Positions 23,639 through 35,083 are shown, counted from the first letter of the stretch. The stretch is DNA of 64,000 nucleotides from Deinococcus detaillensis (GCF_007280555.1 NZ_VKDB01000002.1:248001-312000), one strand, 5' to 3'. Translations and numbers: made by a program. The notes: generated by a model not told the origin, from the sequence alone.

Positions 23639-23671
23639 GGTCTGAATCAACAAAAATCAGCGCTCAGTTTG

Positions 23672-23677
23672 TAGAAT
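23672..23677 (+). promoter_or_regulatory. -10 box of a leaderless PucR-family gene
   Basis: TAGAAT fits TANNNT and ends 7 nt before ATG 23685, with no ribosome-binding site between. This spacing implies transcription starting at or near the A of the ATG. Confidence 0.5.
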
Positions 23678-23684
23678 CCAACCA

Positions 23685-24884
23685 ATGCCCAGCCTCAATG
23701 CCCTGCGCTTAGCCCTCTGCATTCCAGCGGAAGGGGAAGCCCATTTTCAAACGCTCGAAGAAGCCCAGAGCCTGCTGCCGAACGCCCCTAGATCGGCTCT
23801 GAGAGCGGCTGCCTTGCGCTTGCTGGCACAGGAAAGCTTTCAAAGTCTGCCCGCCGCCGCTTCGCTGCTGACCTCGCTGGCGGCCACGTTGCAAAGCCAC
23901 CGCCCAGAGCGGGAACTGGTGCAGTGGCTGGCACTGGTCACGGGCGGGCAAGCGGAGTTGCGCTCGAGCTGGGGCGACACGGTGGCCAGAGCCGGAACGC
24001 CCAGCGGTGACCAGCACTTTGAGCAGCGCCTGACTTATGAAGGGCGCTCAATCGGCAGCCTGCACCTTTGGGCCGGTGCCGAGTGGCCAGTTCTGTTTGG
24101 ACTGACGGCGGAGTTCGCCAAACTGGCCCGCCTGCAAGCGGCGGCGGCGGGCGCATCTCGGCGGCGGGTGGGCGAGCGGGTGCTGGAAGCGCTGCTGTCG
24201 GGCGACGTGAGCGGCGCGTCTGTGCATGAGCCGTGCATGCTGGCGGCGCTCAGGCTCGCCCAGCCGCTTCCCCGCAGCGAGCGCAGCCGTGAAACGCATA
24301 TCGCGGCCCTAGACATCTTGTGCGGCGTGGGCGAGGGCTACTTCCGGGAAAGGGGGCTGAAGTGCTTGACGACGGTGCGGGGCGACAAGGCCATCTGGCT
24401 GTGGGACAGTCAGGGCGCAGCGGGGGAAGCGGCGGGCCTACTCAGCGCCCTGCGAGCCGCCACCGAAACGGATTTCCGGCTGGGCGTCAGTGCGGTGCAG
24501 GCGAGTCAGGCGCGGGCGAGCACTGCTCTCGAACAAGCCGAACAAGCCCTCAGCAGCGTGCGGGCGGCGCGGGGTCTGATCGTATTCGAGCGGCTCGACC
24601 CACTCCAGGCATTGCTGGACGGCGCTGAAGCGCAGGCGCTCGCGGGGCAGCTGTTGGCCCAACTGCGGGGAAGCGATCCGGGCGGCAAGTTGGAAGAAAC
24701 TTTGCGCCGCTACCTGAGTTTTGCCGGTTCGCTGGGTACGCTGGCCACCGAACTCAACATTCATATCAACACCCTCCGCTACCGCCTGAGCCGAATAGAA
24801 GAGGTGCTGGGCGGCAAACTCGGTGAACCGGCATTTGTGGCGCGGGTGTTCTTGGCGCTCTCAGCGGCAGAAAAAGGGCACTGA
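23685..24884 (+). CDS. PucR/CdaR-type transcriptional regulator, probable hpa regulator
   Basis: This 399-residue regulator has a C-terminal PucR-type helix-turn-helix (about residues 335-395; LEETLRRYLSF, then LATELNIHINTLRYRLSRIEE), preceded by a GGDEF-like degenerate middle region as in CdaR proteins. The N-terminal ~160 residues look like a sensory domain with GAF-like strands. It is transcribed away from hpaE with 115 bp between the start codons, so control of the hpa operon, probably as an aromatic-acid responsive activator, is the likely role. The gene appears leaderless. The target is inferred from position only. Confidence 0.75.
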   Translation: MPSLNALRLALCIPAEGEAHFQTLEEAQSLLPNAPRSALRAAALRLLAQESFQSLPAAASLLTSLAATLQSHRPERELVQWLALVTGGQAELRSSWGDTVARAGTPSGDQHFEQRLTYEGRSIGSLHLWAGAEWPVLFGLTAEFAKLARLQAAAAGASRRRVGERVLEALLSGDVSGASVHEPCMLAALRLAQPLPRSERSRETHIAALDILCGVGEGYFRERGLKCLTTVRGDKAIWLWDSQGAAGEAAGLLSALRAATETDFRLGVSAVQASQARASTALEQAEQALSSVRAARGLIVFERLDPLQALLDGAEAQALAGQLLAQLRGSDPGGKLEETLRRYLSFAGSLGTLATELNIHINTLRYRLSRIEEVLGGKLGEPAFVARVFLALSAAEKGH

Positions 24885-24919
24885 CCTCTCTAAGCCAGCG
24901 CCACGAAACAGAAAACTCT

Positions 24920-25432
24920 TTAAGCCGAGGCCGCTTCCAGATTGATCTGCTTGGAAAGCTGGGTCAACTTCTGATCGGTGTCTTTTTCTTCTTGCTCGCT
25001 GGCCGCCAGCAAATCGGCATGCTGTCCGAAGCCCAAAACCTCGGCGTAGGTGCGGACGGTGCCGTACCCGGCGATTTCGTAATGCTCCACCCGCTGCCCA
25101 GCGGCGATCAGGCCCGCGTCTTTGACGGCAGGCACAGCTTTTTCTTTGATCATGTCGTTGCCTTCAGCGATCAGACCCTGCATAGCCTTGCAGATGCGGC
25201 CGCCCGGGTCTTCGCCGAGGTCGGCAAAAATGCTCTCTAAGCGCTGAATCTGCTGCTGGGTCTCGACCAAGTGGTCGGTGAAGCCCTGCTTGAGTTCGGG
25301 CGTGCTGGCGGCGTCGGCCATTTTGGGCAGCGCCTCGGTGAGTTGCGTTTCCGCCGAATACAGACCTCGCAGTTGCTCGACGTACAAATCCTTGAGGTCG
25401 TTCATTTTTATCCCTAATCCGAAGAGTGCCAT
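24920..25432 (-). CDS. YciE/YciF-type ferritin-like stress protein (DUF892)
   Basis: This 170-residue four-helix ferritin-like protein starts at ATG 25432, preceded by AGGAGG; a 12-residue longer frame is rejected on that basis. The family pattern is clear: LKDLYVEQLRGLYSAETQL in helix 1, HLVETQQQIQRLE in helix 2, RVEHYEIAGYGTVRTYA in helix 3 and EQEEKDTDQKLTQL in helix 4. The Glu and His residues in these helices would form a di-metal site. Members are stress-induced in many bacteria, but their chemistry is not settled. It converges with the PucR-type gene and diverges from the SRPBCC gene. Confidence 0.85.
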   Translation of the reverse strand: MALFGLGIKMNDLKDLYVEQLRGLYSAETQLTEALPKMADAASTPELKQGFTDHLVETQQQIQRLESIFADLGEDPGGRICKAMQGLIAEGNDMIKEKAVPAVKDAGLIAAGQRVEHYEIAGYGTVRTYAEVLGFGQHADLLAASEQEEKDTDQKLTQLSKQINLEAASA

Positions 25433-25818
25433 CGTTTCCTCCTGAAGCGCTCGGTTGATCTTGCCCATTGTGCAGAAAACTGGCCGGGAAGCCGTGGGAA
25501 GCGGCTCAATTTTTGTTGAGCTGGCGTTGAGGTAGGGCTGAATTCTGAGCAGGGCTTCATCTGAATTTGGAAAAGCATAACGGCATCTAAGCAGGCGCTT
25601 GAATGTCCCTTCAGAGAGTGGGAGAACTCGCCTTTTGGGGAGCGGTCAGGCGGCTCAATATTCGGCATGACCTAGACAAACTCCAGTCACCGTTCCCGCC
25701 GCTGAGGTGGCGACCTGCTTATGTGCTTTGGGTATCGGACGATTTGAGCCAGATCAGTGAGCAGATACTGCACTGCACCCCAACGGCGGCGAAGTGGTGA
25801 ACGGATGAGGAGCTTACT
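25433..25818. other. Intergenic region between divergent yciE-like and SRPBCC genes
   Basis: 386 bp without a convincing gene. It must hold promoters for both flanking genes, but I find no clear -35/-10 pair. It contains a perfect inverted repeat GCTCAA/TTGAGC at 25504-25521 with a T-rich loop. A 65-codon frame at 25603 has no ribosome-binding site or recognisable content. Confidence 0.5.
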
Positions 25819-26574
25819 ATGACCAACATTCAGAAGAGCGGTTTTCAAGAAGCGGCCCGCAAGGCCTTTTTTCAGGGCGGCAACGGCGGCCAGATGCAGG
25901 ACACCGAGCGGGTCGCCGTCGGCGCACTGGGCCTTGGCCTGCTGATCTTGGGCTTGGGCGGCGGCGCGGGGCGTAGGCTGCTGGTGGGAGGGCTCGGCTT
26001 GGGCCTGACTGCTGTGGCTGTACGCGGCAGCAATCCGCTGGCGACTGCCATCAAGGTGGAGCAAAACAACGCGGGCCAAACTTTGATCAGCGAGGCGGTC
26101 ACGGTGAATAAGAATGCGGCCGAGTTGTACGCCGTCTGGCGCGACCTCGATAAGCTGCCGAATTTGATGAGCCACCTTCAGAGCGTGGTGGTGCTGAGCG
26201 AGAAACGTTCGCGCTGGACGGTCAAGGCTCCGCTGGGCAGCGTCAGTTGGGAAGCCGAGATCACCGCCGACGAACCGGGTAAGCGGCTGGCTTGGGCCTC
26301 GCTGCCAGGATCCAGCATCGACAACAACGGCGAAATTCTGTTTAGACCCGCGCCGGGCGGACGCGGCAGCGAAGTGGTGGTGCGGCTCAAGTACCGTGCG
26401 CCTCTGGGCACCGCTGGGGTGGTGGCCGCCCGCATTGCCGGGCAGGAACCGGCCCAGCAGCTCAGGGACGATTTGATGCGCTTCAAGCGCGAGCAGGAAC
26501 TCGGTTTTGCGCCCACCACCCAGGGACAGAGCAGCGGCAGGACAGGCAGTGGCAGAGCAGGAGGCGCGAAATGA
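25819..26574 (+). CDS. SRPBCC-domain membrane protein
   Basis: This 251-residue protein has a ribosome-binding site (ATGAGGAG, 6 nt before ATG). Residues about 35-75 are two Gly/Leu-rich membrane segments ([28 protein letters not shown]). A SRPBCC/START-like domain follows (about 88-225), starting [20 protein letters not shown], with the [14 protein letters not shown] strand-helix typical of the polyketide cyclase/dehydrase type. The Gly/Ser-rich tail is disordered. It overlaps the alcohol dehydrogenase by 4 bp. Such membrane-SRPBCC proteins are often found in stress-induced operons; no ligand can be named. Confidence 0.75.
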   Translation: MTNIQKSGFQEAARKAFFQGGNGGQMQDTERVAVGALGLGLLILGLGGGAGRRLLVGGLGLGLTAVAVRGSNPLATAIKVEQNNAGQTLISEAVTVNKNAAELYAVWRDLDKLPNLMSHLQSVVVLSEKRSRWTVKAPLGSVSWEAEITADEPGKRLAWASLPGSSIDNNGEILFRPAPGGRGSEVVVRLKYRAPLGTAGVVAARIAGQEPAQQLRDDLMRFKREQELGFAPTTQGQSSGRTGSGRAGGAK

Positions 26575-27776
26575 AAGCAGTTCTTTGGCAAGGCACCAAC
26601 CACGTCAGCGTGGAAACCGTTCCCGACCCCACCTTGCTCTTGCCCAGCGACGCCATCGTGCGGGTCAGCTCGACAGCCATCTGCGGCTCAGATCTGCACC
26701 TGCTCGACGGCTTTATTCCCAGCATGGAAAAGGGCGACATTCTCGGCCACGAGTTTATGGGCGAGGTCGTGGAAGTGGGCCGCGACGTTAAGACACTCAA
26801 AGTCGGCGATAGGGTCGTCATTCCGTTCAATATCGCCTGCGGAACTTGCGATTACTGCCAGCGCGGGCTGTTCAGCGCCTGCGACAACTCCAATCCCAAT
26901 CACCGAATGGCCGAAGCCCTCTACGGCGCGACCAGCGGCGGCGGGCTGTTCGGCTACTCGCACCTCTACGGCGGCTACGCGGGTGGACAGGCCCAGTACG
27001 TGCGGGTTCCGTTTGCCGACGTGGGCGGCTTCAAAATCGAAACCGACTTGCCCGACGAGCAGGTGCTGTTTTTGACCGATATTTTCCCCACCGGCTATCA
27101 GGCCGCCGAGAACTGCAATATCGTCAGGGGCCGCGACGTGGTGGCGGTGTTCGGTGCGGGGCCAGTCGGCCAGTTCGCCGCCCGCAGCGCTCAGATGCTC
27201 GGGGCGGCCAAAGTGATTATCGTTGACCGCTTCCCTGAGCGCCTGCGGCTGGCGGCCGAGGCCGGAATAGAAACCATCAATTACGAGAAAGAGGACGTGC
27301 TGATCGCCCTTAAGGAAGCCACTGGCGGGCGCGGCCCCGATCATGTCATCGACGCGGTGGGCCTGGAAGCGCACGGGCACGGCCCCGGAGCGCTGCTCGA
27401 CACCGCCCAGCAGAAGATGAAGCTGACCTTTGACCGCATCACCGCGCTGCGCTGGGCAATTTTGAGTTGCGCCAAGGGCGGAACCGTGAGTATGCCGGGC
27501 GTCTACGGCGGCCTGGTCGACAAGTTGCCACTGGGCGCAGCGTTTGCCAAGGGTCTGACTTTCAAGATGGGCCAGACGCACACCCACCGCTACATCAGGC
27601 CGCTGCTGGCGCACATTGAGGCGGGCGACATCGACCCCAGCTTCGTGATCACCCACCGGGCCGCTCTGGCCGACGCGCCGCAACTCTATAAGACCTTCCG
27701 CGACAAGCACGACGGCTGCATCAAGGTGGTGCTCAATCCGTGGGGTGAGTCGGCGGGCGAGGTGAAGCGGGCTTAA
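26571..27776 (+). CDS. Zinc-dependent alcohol dehydrogenase (formaldehyde dehydrogenase-like)
   Basis: This 401-residue medium-chain dehydrogenase binds catalytic zinc through ICGSDLH and GHEFMGEV and structural zinc through the cysteines of [15 protein letters not shown]. The NAD(P) Rossmann motif is [12 protein letters not shown], with Asp in [10 protein letters not shown] at the end of the second strand, favouring NAD. The size and the long insert after the structural zinc site resemble glutathione-independent formaldehyde dehydrogenases. It overlaps the SRPBCC gene by 4 bp and is followed by a strong terminator. The substrate is uncertain; a role in detoxifying small aldehydes fits its stress-type neighbours. 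Confidence 0.82.
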   Translation: MKAVLWQGTNHVSVETVPDPTLLLPSDAIVRVSSTAICGSDLHLLDGFIPSMEKGDILGHEFMGEVVEVGRDVKTLKVGDRVVIPFNIACGTCDYCQRGLFSACDNSNPNHRMAEALYGATSGGGLFGYSHLYGGYAGGQAQYVRVPFADVGGFKIETDLPDEQVLFLTDIFPTGYQAAENCNIVRGRDVVAVFGAGPVGQFAARSAQMLGAAKVIIVDRFPERLRLAAEAGIETINYEKEDVLIALKEATGGRGPDHVIDAVGLEAHGHGPGALLDTAQQKMKLTFDRITALRWAILSCAKGGTVSMPGVYGGLVDKLPLGAAFAKGLTFKMGQTHTHRYIRPLLAHIEAGDIDPSFVITHRAALADAPQLYKTFRDKHDGCIKVVLNPWGESAGEVKRA

Positions 27777-27788
27777 GCAAGGCAGGCA

Positions 27789-27829
27789 AAGAAGCAGGGC
27801 ATCCTCTTTCGAGGAATACCCTGCTTCTT
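27789..27829 (+). terminator. Bidirectional terminator
   Basis: AAGAAGCAGGG (27789-27799) and CCCTGCTTCTT (27819-27829) form a perfect 11-bp stem with further pairing inside (CTC/GAG). T-rich sequence follows on the plus strand and the A-run before it serves the minus strand. It separates the convergent dehydrogenase and hydrolase genes. Confidence 0.85.
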
Positions 27830-27850
27830 ATTTTGAGCTGGCGAGCGCCC

Positions 27851-29239
27851 TTATTTGGCGTTCAGGTGGTACAACTCGATCCCCAGCGCGGTGCGGTTGA
27901 GGAAGCCTTTCCAGTAGGTGTCGTCGGCTTTGAGCGTGCCGTCGGCGTTGCGGCTGTACTTGCCGTCCTGAGCAATCGGAGTAGGCACGTTGAGGTAGGC
28001 GGCCTCGTCGGTTTTGCCTTTCAGGCGGTAATCGAGGAAGGCGGTCACGAAATGCTCGTTGAGGTTGTTGAGACGCTGCATATCCCAGACCGCTTCGGAG
28101 TAATGCGTATAGTCGTCGATGCTGCTGTAGCTGGCCGCAGGCGGCGGATTGGGCGCGGCATTGTGACGGGCATTTTGGTAGACCACCATGTAGCGGTCAG
28201 AGTTGACAGCGTTTTCAAACAGAGGCTTGACACCGTTCTGGTAAAAGGCCACGTCATCTTGACTGCCTACCAGGAACAGGGTCGGCACCTTGACGGCGGC
28301 GAGGCTTTTTTTGTTCCAGAAGCCAAATTCAGCTCCATTGTTAACGCCGAGGCTCTTAACGGCGGCGTCGCCGCCCCAAGGTGCAAACGCCACCACCGCT
28401 TTGAGGCGTGGGTCAACCGTGAACTGGCCGAGCTGCCGCGCTGTGAGGGCATTGCCGGGCACGAAGCCCAGCACCTGATCGGCAAAGCCCGCACCCGCGA
28501 AATTGAGCGCTCCGTAGCCGCCCATGCTGTAGCCGAGCAGCGCCATATTGTTGGCGTCCACCAGATTGTTCAGGAAGCCGCTGCCCGAAGTCGAGAGGGC
28601 TGCCACGGCGTCCAGCACGGCCTGATCGTCTTGCGGACGGTTGAGCAGGGTGCTGGCAAACGCAGCTTTGTCGGCGTTAGTGCTGTCGGTGTGGTCAATC
28701 GAGGCGACCACGTAACCCTTGCTGGCGAGGTTCTCGGCGAGGTAGCTCATCAGATAGCGGCTGCCGGGGTAACCGTGCGAGAAGATCACCAGCGGGTACT
28801 TGCCGCCTGCCGCGTTAGGAGCGGCGTCGCGGGCAGCGTGACCTGGAAACTGAAACGCAACCACGGGGTGCTTGGGATCGCCGGGGCCGCTGCCGAGGTA
28901 ATCGGTGTAACTGGTCATCTGGCTCTGGTCAGCAGCGAGGGTGGCCGGATACCAGACTTCCACCGTCAGCGGTCGGTCATAGCGCGGCAGGGGGTTGGGC
29001 GCAGGAGTGAGGGTGGCGGCCTTGGCAATGTCCAGCACATCTTTGCGGACGAGCGAAATGGTTCGCACGCCCACCGCGTACTGACCGCGTGCGCTGAGGG
29101 CTGGCGCGTCGGGACGCACCTCGCCGGGGTAAGCCGCGCTGCCCATGACGGGAGAGGTCTGGGCCAAGCTGACGCTTACCGAGCAGGTGAGCAGGGCCGT
29201 GAGGATCAGGGCGAACGGGCGTTTGAGCGTGTGAGCCAT
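27851..29239 (-). CDS. Secreted alpha/beta hydrolase (dienelactone hydrolase / PAF-acetylhydrolase-like)
   Basis: This 462-residue protein starts at ATG 29239 with GGAGG 10 nt upstream; the 22-residue longer frame is rejected. A signal peptide ([20 protein letters not shown], cleavage after SLAQ) exports it. The alpha/beta hydrolase core shows [24 protein letters not shown] in part, the nucleophile elbow GYSMGG, an acid region around LVGSQDD and a probable catalytic His in NARHNAA. Long polyester or lipid ester cleavage is possible, but no substrate can be named. It stands alone between a strong terminator and paaZ. Confidence 0.78.
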   Translation of the reverse strand: MAHTLKRPFALILTALLTCSVSVSLAQTSPVMGSAAYPGEVRPDAPALSARGQYAVGVRTISLVRKDVLDIAKAATLTPAPNPLPRYDRPLTVEVWYPATLAADQSQMTSYTDYLGSGPGDPKHPVVAFQFPGHAARDAAPNAAGGKYPLVIFSHGYPGSRYLMSYLAENLASKGYVVASIDHTDSTNADKAAFASTLLNRPQDDQAVLDAVAALSTSGSGFLNNLVDANNMALLGYSMGGYGALNFAGAGFADQVLGFVPGNALTARQLGQFTVDPRLKAVVAFAPWGGDAAVKSLGVNNGAEFGFWNKKSLAAVKVPTLFLVGSQDDVAFYQNGVKPLFENAVNSDRYMVVYQNARHNAAPNPPPAASYSSIDDYTHYSEAVWDMQRLNNLNEHFVTAFLDYRLKGKTDEAAYLNVPTPIAQDGKYSRNADGTLKADDTYWKGFLNRTALGIELYHLNAK

Positions 29240-29377
29240 AGCGAGAAACCTCCAAAGACTGGGAAGGCCGTAAGCGGAGCAGATAAAAACAGCCGCTACG
29301 CTCACGGCAAGGTTAAAAGCGTGCCGCAGTTTGAACTTGGTTCAACTTATTCTTGCCTGGACAGCATAACGCACAAA

Positions 29378-31462
29378 TTAAACAGCAGGCCCGTTTCCAC
29401 TCCGCGCCACCAGCGTCAGGATACTGTAGGTCGCCACCAGCACATCATTCTGGTTGGTCACGTCCACGTGCCACTTGACGACCCCGGTGGGCGTCTCGCC
29501 GTCGCGCGTTTCCTTGGCAGTCTTGCTCTGCACCGTCAGGCGGGCGCGAATGGTGTCGCCAAAGCCGACGGGTTCGGTAAAGCGCAAGCCTTCCAAGCCG
29601 TAATTGGCCAGCACCGGCCCCACGCCGGGGTCGACGAACAAGCCTGCCGCCGCCGCCAGCACCAGGTAGCCGTGCGCCACCCGCTTACCGAACAGGCTTT
29701 CTTTGGCTGCGATCTCATCGGTGTGGGCATAGAACCTGTCACCGCTGAGGCCAGCAAAGGCGCTCACGTCCGACTCGGTGATGGTGCGGCGCGGGGTCAG
29801 CAGGCTGTCGCCTACCCTCAGCTCGTCGAAGTTTTTGCGGAACGGGTGAACGCCGTCCTCGGTGACGGCGGCTCCGCGCACGTACTCGCCGGTGATGGCG
29901 GTCAGGGTGGTGGGGTCGGCCTGAATGGCGGTGCGGATCAGGTAATGCTTGACCGCCCGTAGGCCGCCCAGCTCCTCGCCGCCGCCCGCCCGTCCGGGGC
30001 CGCCGTGCTTGAGCTGAGGCAGCGGTGAGCCGTGTCCGGTGGACTCCTTAGCGTCGTCGCGGTTAAGAATCAGGATGCGCCCGTGGGTGGAGGCCATGCC
30101 AAAAAACAACTCGCGGGCTTCGGGCCGGTCGTGCGTGACGATGCTGGCCGCCAGAGAGCCGCGCCCCAGACGGGCGAGTTCGGCGGCCTCGTCCAGATTG
30201 GCGTAGGGCATCAGCGTGGCGACGGGGCCGAACGCCTCCAGTTCATGGGCGGTGTGGTTGGTCAGGGGCTGATCAGCCAGCAGCAAGGTGGGGGCCATGA
30301 ACGCGCCGCTGTCCCAGTCGCCGCCGAGCAGTTCGGGGCGCTCGTCTCCGATCAGGACTTCAGATTCGGCCTTGAGCTGACGCAGCACTTCGGCCACGTC
30401 GTCGCGCTGGGACGTGCCCACCAACGGCCCCATGCGCACGTCCTCGCGGCTGGGGTCGCCCATCGTAATGCCGCTGAGACGCTCGCGGATGGCCTGCGTC
30501 ACGTCTTCCACGCGCTCACGCGGAATGATCACCCGGCGAATAGCAGTGCATTTCTGGCCCGCCTTGCTGGTCATTTCGTTGACGACTTCGCGCACGAACA
30601 GGGCAAATTCAGGCGCGTCGGGCGTCACTGTCTGGCCCAGCACGATGCAGTTGAGACTGTCGGCCTCGGTGTTAAACGGCACGCTGCGGCGCACGATGTT
30701 CGGATGAACTTTCAGCTTGCTGGCGGTGGCCGCCGAGCCGGTAAAGGTCACGGTGTCCTGTTCCTGCAAGTGGTCGAACAGATCACCGGTGCTGCCGCTG
30801 ATGAGTTGCAGCGCCCCTTCCGGCAGCAGGCCCGATTCGTGAATGGCCCGCACCACTGCCTCGGTCACGTAGGCCGTCTGCGAGGCGGGCTTGACGATGG
30901 CCGGAACCCCCGCAATCAGGTTGGGGGCGATTTTTTCCAACATGCCCCAAACTGGGAAATTGAAGGCATTGATATGTACCGCTACGCCCTCGCGCGGCAC
31001 CAGCACGTGGCGGCCGATGAAGCTGCCGCCCTTGCCGAGCAGGTTGATGTCGTCTTCCAGCACGAATTTCTGGGCGGGGAGGTCGCGGCGGGCCATGCTG
31101 GAATAGGAAAACAGTGTGCCGATACCGCCGTCAACGTCGACGAGGTTGTCACGGCGGGTGGCTCCGGTCAGGTGCGAGAGGGCGTTGAACTCGGCCTTGC
31201 ACTCGTTGAGGTAGCCAGCCAGAGAGCGCAGCAGCCGCGCCCGCTGGTGAAAGTCGAGCTTGCGGAGGTTGCGTCCGCCGATGTCGCGCCCGTACTTGAG
31301 GGCCGCTGCAAAGTCCACGCCCTCCGAGGACACGTAGGCGATGGGCTGGCCGTAAGCGGCGTCGCGGATTTCCTGCCCGCCTCTTGCGGCGTGCCACTGC
31401 CCCTGAATGAGTGAGGCGACTTGGATGGGACGGGGGAGAGTTGGGGACTGGGATGGGGTCAT
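29378..31462 (-). CDS. paaZ: Bifunctional oxepin-CoA hydrolase / 3-oxo-5,6-dehydrosuberyl-CoA semialdehyde dehydrogenase
   Basis: This 694-residue fusion opens the oxepin-CoA ring and oxidises the resulting aldehyde in aerobic phenylacetate degradation. The N-terminal ~520 residues are an aldehyde dehydrogenase with Cys in [13 protein letters not shown] and Glu in NTEADSLNC. The C-terminal ~150 residues are a MaoC-like hydratase ([27 protein letters not shown]). Both active sites look intact and the length agrees with known PaaZ. It lies on the same strand as paaABCD but is separated from paaD by the low-GC orphan gene. It has a plausible promoter of its own, so it may no longer depend on the paaA promoter. 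Confidence 0.93.
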   Translation of the reverse strand: MTPSQSPTLPRPIQVASLIQGQWHAARGGQEIRDAAYGQPIAYVSSEGVDFAAALKYGRDIGGRNLRKLDFHQRARLLRSLAGYLNECKAEFNALSHLTGATRRDNLVDVDGGIGTLFSYSSMARRDLPAQKFVLEDDINLLGKGGSFIGRHVLVPREGVAVHINAFNFPVWGMLEKIAPNLIAGVPAIVKPASQTAYVTEAVVRAIHESGLLPEGALQLISGSTGDLFDHLQEQDTVTFTGSAATASKLKVHPNIVRRSVPFNTEADSLNCIVLGQTVTPDAPEFALFVREVVNEMTSKAGQKCTAIRRVIIPRERVEDVTQAIRERLSGITMGDPSREDVRMGPLVGTSQRDDVAEVLRQLKAESEVLIGDERPELLGGDWDSGAFMAPTLLLADQPLTNHTAHELEAFGPVATLMPYANLDEAAELARLGRGSLAASIVTHDRPEARELFFGMASTHGRILILNRDDAKESTGHGSPLPQLKHGGPGRAGGGEELGGLRAVKHYLIRTAIQADPTTLTAITGEYVRGAAVTEDGVHPFRKNFDELRVGDSLLTPRRTITESDVSAFAGLSGDRFYAHTDEIAAKESLFGKRVAHGYLVLAAAAGLFVDPGVGPVLANYGLEGLRFTEPVGFGDTIRARLTVQSKTAKETRDGETPTGVVKWHVDVTNQNDVLVATYSILTLVARSGNGPAV

Positions 31463-31484
31463 GGGGTTTCCTTGTATTGAGTGG

Positions 31485-31513
31485 CTATATAGGATGGCTA
31501 TTTTGCTTTTGAA
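31485..31513 (-). promoter_or_regulatory. Putative paaZ promoter in AT-rich DNA
   Basis: Read on the minus strand, TTTCAA and TATATA are separated by 17 bp, about 20-50 bp upstream of the paaZ start. The sequence lies in the AT-rich segment that also carries the orphan gene, so it may have arrived with it. Coordinates are approximate by a base or two. Confidence 0.35.
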
Positions 31514-31532
31514 ATTGAGCTAAGATATGTAA

Positions 31533-32267
31533 ATGCGAGATTTGACGAGAGAAGCAATAGAGGAAAATTTGAAGAAGTTCCTGACGGGGGAAAAGAAAGA
31601 TGAAGGCCTCTTACCTACAGAACGCTACGCTTCTTTTGATTATTGTTATAACTATTTTCAGTCATTCCGTAGAAGGGGGAAATTGTCCAAACTCACGAGT
31701 GACAAAAATCTTGAACAAAGCTGTCTTCAAATAGCTTTCTACCTAGCAAGTTGGGGAATGCTTCGTGGGTCAACTGAACTTCTAAAAATGAGCAGCCGTC
31801 ACTACGTCTCTCTAATCGAATTGATTTCAAATACTCCTAAAGATTTATGGGACATAGATATAGATAAGTATAATCCAGAGAGTATAGAAAAGCTTCTTAA
31901 ATTAAGTGAAGACATAAAAAGCGTTATAAAAAGTCGAAGGGAGGCTAGCGATACTCTTTCTACTAAAATTATGCTCGGAGTTTTTGGTAATATTCCGGCC
32001 TTTGATTCTTATTTTATTACAGGATTTGGCGTATGGAGCTTAAATGAGAAATCTCTTACTGAGGTGGGAACCTTTTATTCAGAGCACACTGACTCTTTCG
32101 AGCGCAAAATCCCCACTGTAGAATTTAATCCTAAAAGCGAGTCGAGCCGCTTTTATACGAAGGCGAAATTAATGGACATGATTTTCTTCACTGAAGGATT
32201 AAAGATTGCAGAAAAGAAAGAGGCAGAACGAAAAGCGAAAGAGCAACTCAACTTGAAAAGTTCCTAA
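31533..32267 (+). CDS. Conserved hypothetical protein on low-GC DNA, probable recent acquisition
   Basis: This 244-residue cytoplasmic protein is of no function I can name. It is AT-rich (15 GC of 60 bases at 31861-31920, 21 of 60 at 31981-32040) in a GC-rich genome and uses codons such as AAA, ATA and AGA that its neighbours avoid. Motif-like blocks suggest a conserved family: RYASFDYCYNYFQSF, FYLASWGMLRGS, TKIMLGVFGNIPAFDSYF and YTKAKLMDMIFFTEG. The C-terminus is a Lys/Glu-rich helix. There are no membrane segments or nuclease motifs. It runs opposite to the paa genes, its stop abutting that of paaD with no spacing. A defence or mobile-cargo role is possible but unproven. Confidence 0.7.
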   Translation: MRDLTREAIEENLKKFLTGEKKDEGLLPTERYASFDYCYNYFQSFRRRGKLSKLTSDKNLEQSCLQIAFYLASWGMLRGSTELLKMSSRHYVSLIELISNTPKDLWDIDIDKYNPESIEKLLKLSEDIKSVIKSRREASDTLSTKIMLGVFGNIPAFDSYFITGFGVWSLNEKSLTEVGTFYSEHTDSFERKIPTVEFNPKSESSRFYTKAKLMDMIFFTEGLKIAEKKEAERKAKEQLNLKSS

Positions 32268-32765
32268 TCACACCGACTTCATTCCCTCGAACGGCTCCTT
32301 GCATGCGTTGCACACATACATCCGCTTGCATAGCGCCGAGCCGAATGAAGCGGTCATGCGCGTATCGAACGAGCCGCAGCGCGGGCAACTCACCGGACTC
32401 AGTTCCAGCGTCACGAACGGGTCGCTCTCGCCAGCCGGATCAGGCGGCGCGATGCCATACTGCTCCAGCTTGGCACGGGCGGGCGCGGTGATGTCGTCGG
32501 TACTCCACGGCGGGCTGATGACGGTTTCCACGCTGACGGTTTCAAACCCCAGCGGCGCGACGGCCCTCTCGATGTCTTGCCGGATAACGTGCAGGGCGGG
32601 GCAGCCGGAAAAAGTGGGCGTGAAGCGCACAGTGGCCCGCCCGCCCACAATCTCCACGCCGCGCACCATGCCCATTTCCACGATGTTGACCACCGGAATT
32701 TCGGGATCGGTCACGTGGACAAGAGCGTCCCAGACGGCACTTTCGGTGGGAAATGTGCTTACCAT
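32268..32765 (-). CDS. paaD: 1,2-phenylacetyl-CoA epoxidase, subunit D
   Basis: This 165-residue protein has an N-terminal DUF59/MIP18-like domain (about 5-100; [31 protein letters not shown]) and a C-terminal zinc ribbon (CPRCGS, then [11 protein letters not shown]). PaaD is required for the multicomponent epoxidase, probably in metal-centre assembly or maturation. It overlaps the paaC end by 7 bp, so translation is coupled. Its stop codon directly abuts that of the convergent low-GC gene, indicating that the insertion took place exactly at the end of paaD or erased the original paaD-paaZ spacer. Confidence 0.92.
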   Translation of the reverse strand: MVSTFPTESAVWDALVHVTDPEIPVVNIVEMGMVRGVEIVGGRATVRFTPTFSGCPALHVIRQDIERAVAPLGFETVSVETVISPPWSTDDITAPARAKLEQYGIAPPDPAGESDPFVTLELSPVSCPRCGSFDTRMTASFGSALCKRMYVCNACKEPFEGMKSV

Positions 32766-33517
32766 ACTGTAACTTCAGCGTACTGGCGATTCACATCCTG
32801 AAACTCGGTGAGCAGCGGGGCGAGGTGTTCGGTGTGAGTTCCGCGTGCCACCGGCTCGGCGTTGGGCGGAGTCATGCCGCAGCGCTCGAAGTGGGTGGTC
32901 ACCAACGGGAGCCAACGGGCTTTGACTTGCGTGGGGTCGGGGAGCAAGCCAGCGTCGATGCCCGCCCGCTCGCCGTCCAGCGGCTCGAACAGGCCCAGCG
33001 CGTAAGGCCAGACCGCGTTGAGCGCCTCACGGGTGCGCCGCTCGCTTTCGGGCGTGCCGAGCGCCAGCCGCTCTACCCAAATAGCGGTATGTTGCAGGTG
33101 AAAACGCTTCTCGCGCAAAGCCAACGCTGCCGCCTGAGCCAGTGGGCCGTAAGGGCTGGCTTTGGCCGCGTCTTGCCACAGAGCTTCCCAAGCGTCAAAC
33201 AAATACTGCCGCACCATCGTAAAGGCCCAGTCGCTTTTAGGCAGTTCGGTCAGAGCCGAGTTGCAAAACTGCTCGGGGCCGCGCCGGAAGGCCAGCACGT
33301 CGGGGTCAGAGCCGTCCAGTGTTTTGCGGAGTTCCAGCCAGCCCATCGCGTGTCCCAGCTCGTCCTGCGCGATGTTGGCCAACGCGATGTCCTCTTCCAG
33401 AATCGGCGCGTGGCCCGTCCACTCGGCGTCGCGGTGCGAGAGCAGCAAATCGTCGTCGGCCAGCGTGGTCAAGCGGGCGATCAGGGCTTGGGTTTGTTCG
33501 GCGGTGAGGTCAGTCAT
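32759..33517 (-). CDS. paaC: 1,2-phenylacetyl-CoA epoxidase, subunit C
   Basis: This 252-residue ferritin-like subunit pairs with PaaA in the epoxidase complex and lacks an active di-iron site in characterised homologues. The family signature is seen in [20 protein letters not shown] and in [13 protein letters not shown] near residues 45-60. The start ATG 33517 overlaps the paaB end by 8 bp; the 64-residue upstream extension reads through paaB and is rejected. It overlaps paaD by 7 bp. The length is normal. Confidence 0.92.
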   Translation of the reverse strand: MTDLTAEQTQALIARLTTLADDDLLLSHRDAEWTGHAPILEEDIALANIAQDELGHAMGWLELRKTLDGSDPDVLAFRRGPEQFCNSALTELPKSDWAFTMVRQYLFDAWEALWQDAAKASPYGPLAQAAALALREKRFHLQHTAIWVERLALGTPESERRTREALNAVWPYALGLFEPLDGERAGIDAGLLPDPTQVKARWLPLVTTHFERCGMTPPNAEPVARGTHTEHLAPLLTEFQDVNRQYAEVTVW

Positions 33518-34105
33518 GCTTTGCCTGTGTTTGACTAGATTTGGGATTGCGCTCGCTGACGTGCTTGCCCACCACGCCGTAAGCGCTCTGCTGCTTATAG
33601 GTTTTATCTTTGGCGGGCGCGAACCAGCTTTCAACAGTTTCGGTGTCTTCTGGGCTGCCCACGAAAGCTGAAGCGGGAATGATCCACCACGCCAGCAACC
33701 CATCACCAAATTGGCTTTGAGCGGCCTCCAGCGCAGCTTGCGGACTCGCCGCCTCCAGTGTGCCGAGTTCGTCCACGAAGGTCATGCTGCGCTTGTGGGT
33801 CTTTTTGCCGAAGATTTTGTAAGGCTGGGTTTCGCTGCTGGCGTCGAGCAGCTTCCCCCCGTTGTCCAATTCCTCGCGGGTCACAGAAGAAATGTCTTGT
33901 TCCCGCACGGCCCACAAACTCACCGCCGCCGGCCGCCGAGCGAACACGCTACGAGCGGTAAAGAGGGCGTGGTCGGGGTCGGTGGCGTGAACGCTGCCCA
34001 CCGCCTGATGCACCTTGCCCGCCGCGTCCTGCTTGAAGATTTCCCAGCGAGGCCACTGGGTGTCTGGGGCCTGGGTATCATGAGGCTGGGCATCCGCAGC
34101 GTTCA

Positions 34106-34106
<1 letters not shown>
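33510..34106 (-). CDS. paaB: 1,2-phenylacetyl-CoA epoxidase, subunit B, with duplicated domain
   Basis: This 198-residue protein is about twice the length of E. coli PaaB (about 95). The first half (about 18-72) has the usual pattern: [31 protein letters not shown]. The second half (about 105-160) repeats it: [30 protein letters not shown]. PaaB bridges PaaAC dimers in the complex, so a tandem PaaB would be a covalent dimer. The start at 34106 shares one base with the paaA stop (TAATG), and the gene overlaps paaC by 8 bp. Confidence 0.88.

Positions 34107-35083
<977 letters not shown>

Noticed and set aside
25603..25800. 65-codon frame in the gap before the SRPBCC gene
   Set aside because: No ribosome-binding site and no protein-like pattern.
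27833..29962. 709-codon plus-strand frame across the hydrolase and the end of paaZ
   Set aside because: Spans two real minus-strand genes and a promoter; shadow frame.
30032..31414. 460-codon plus-strand frame over paaZ
   Set aside because: Shadow of paaZ with low-complexity composition.
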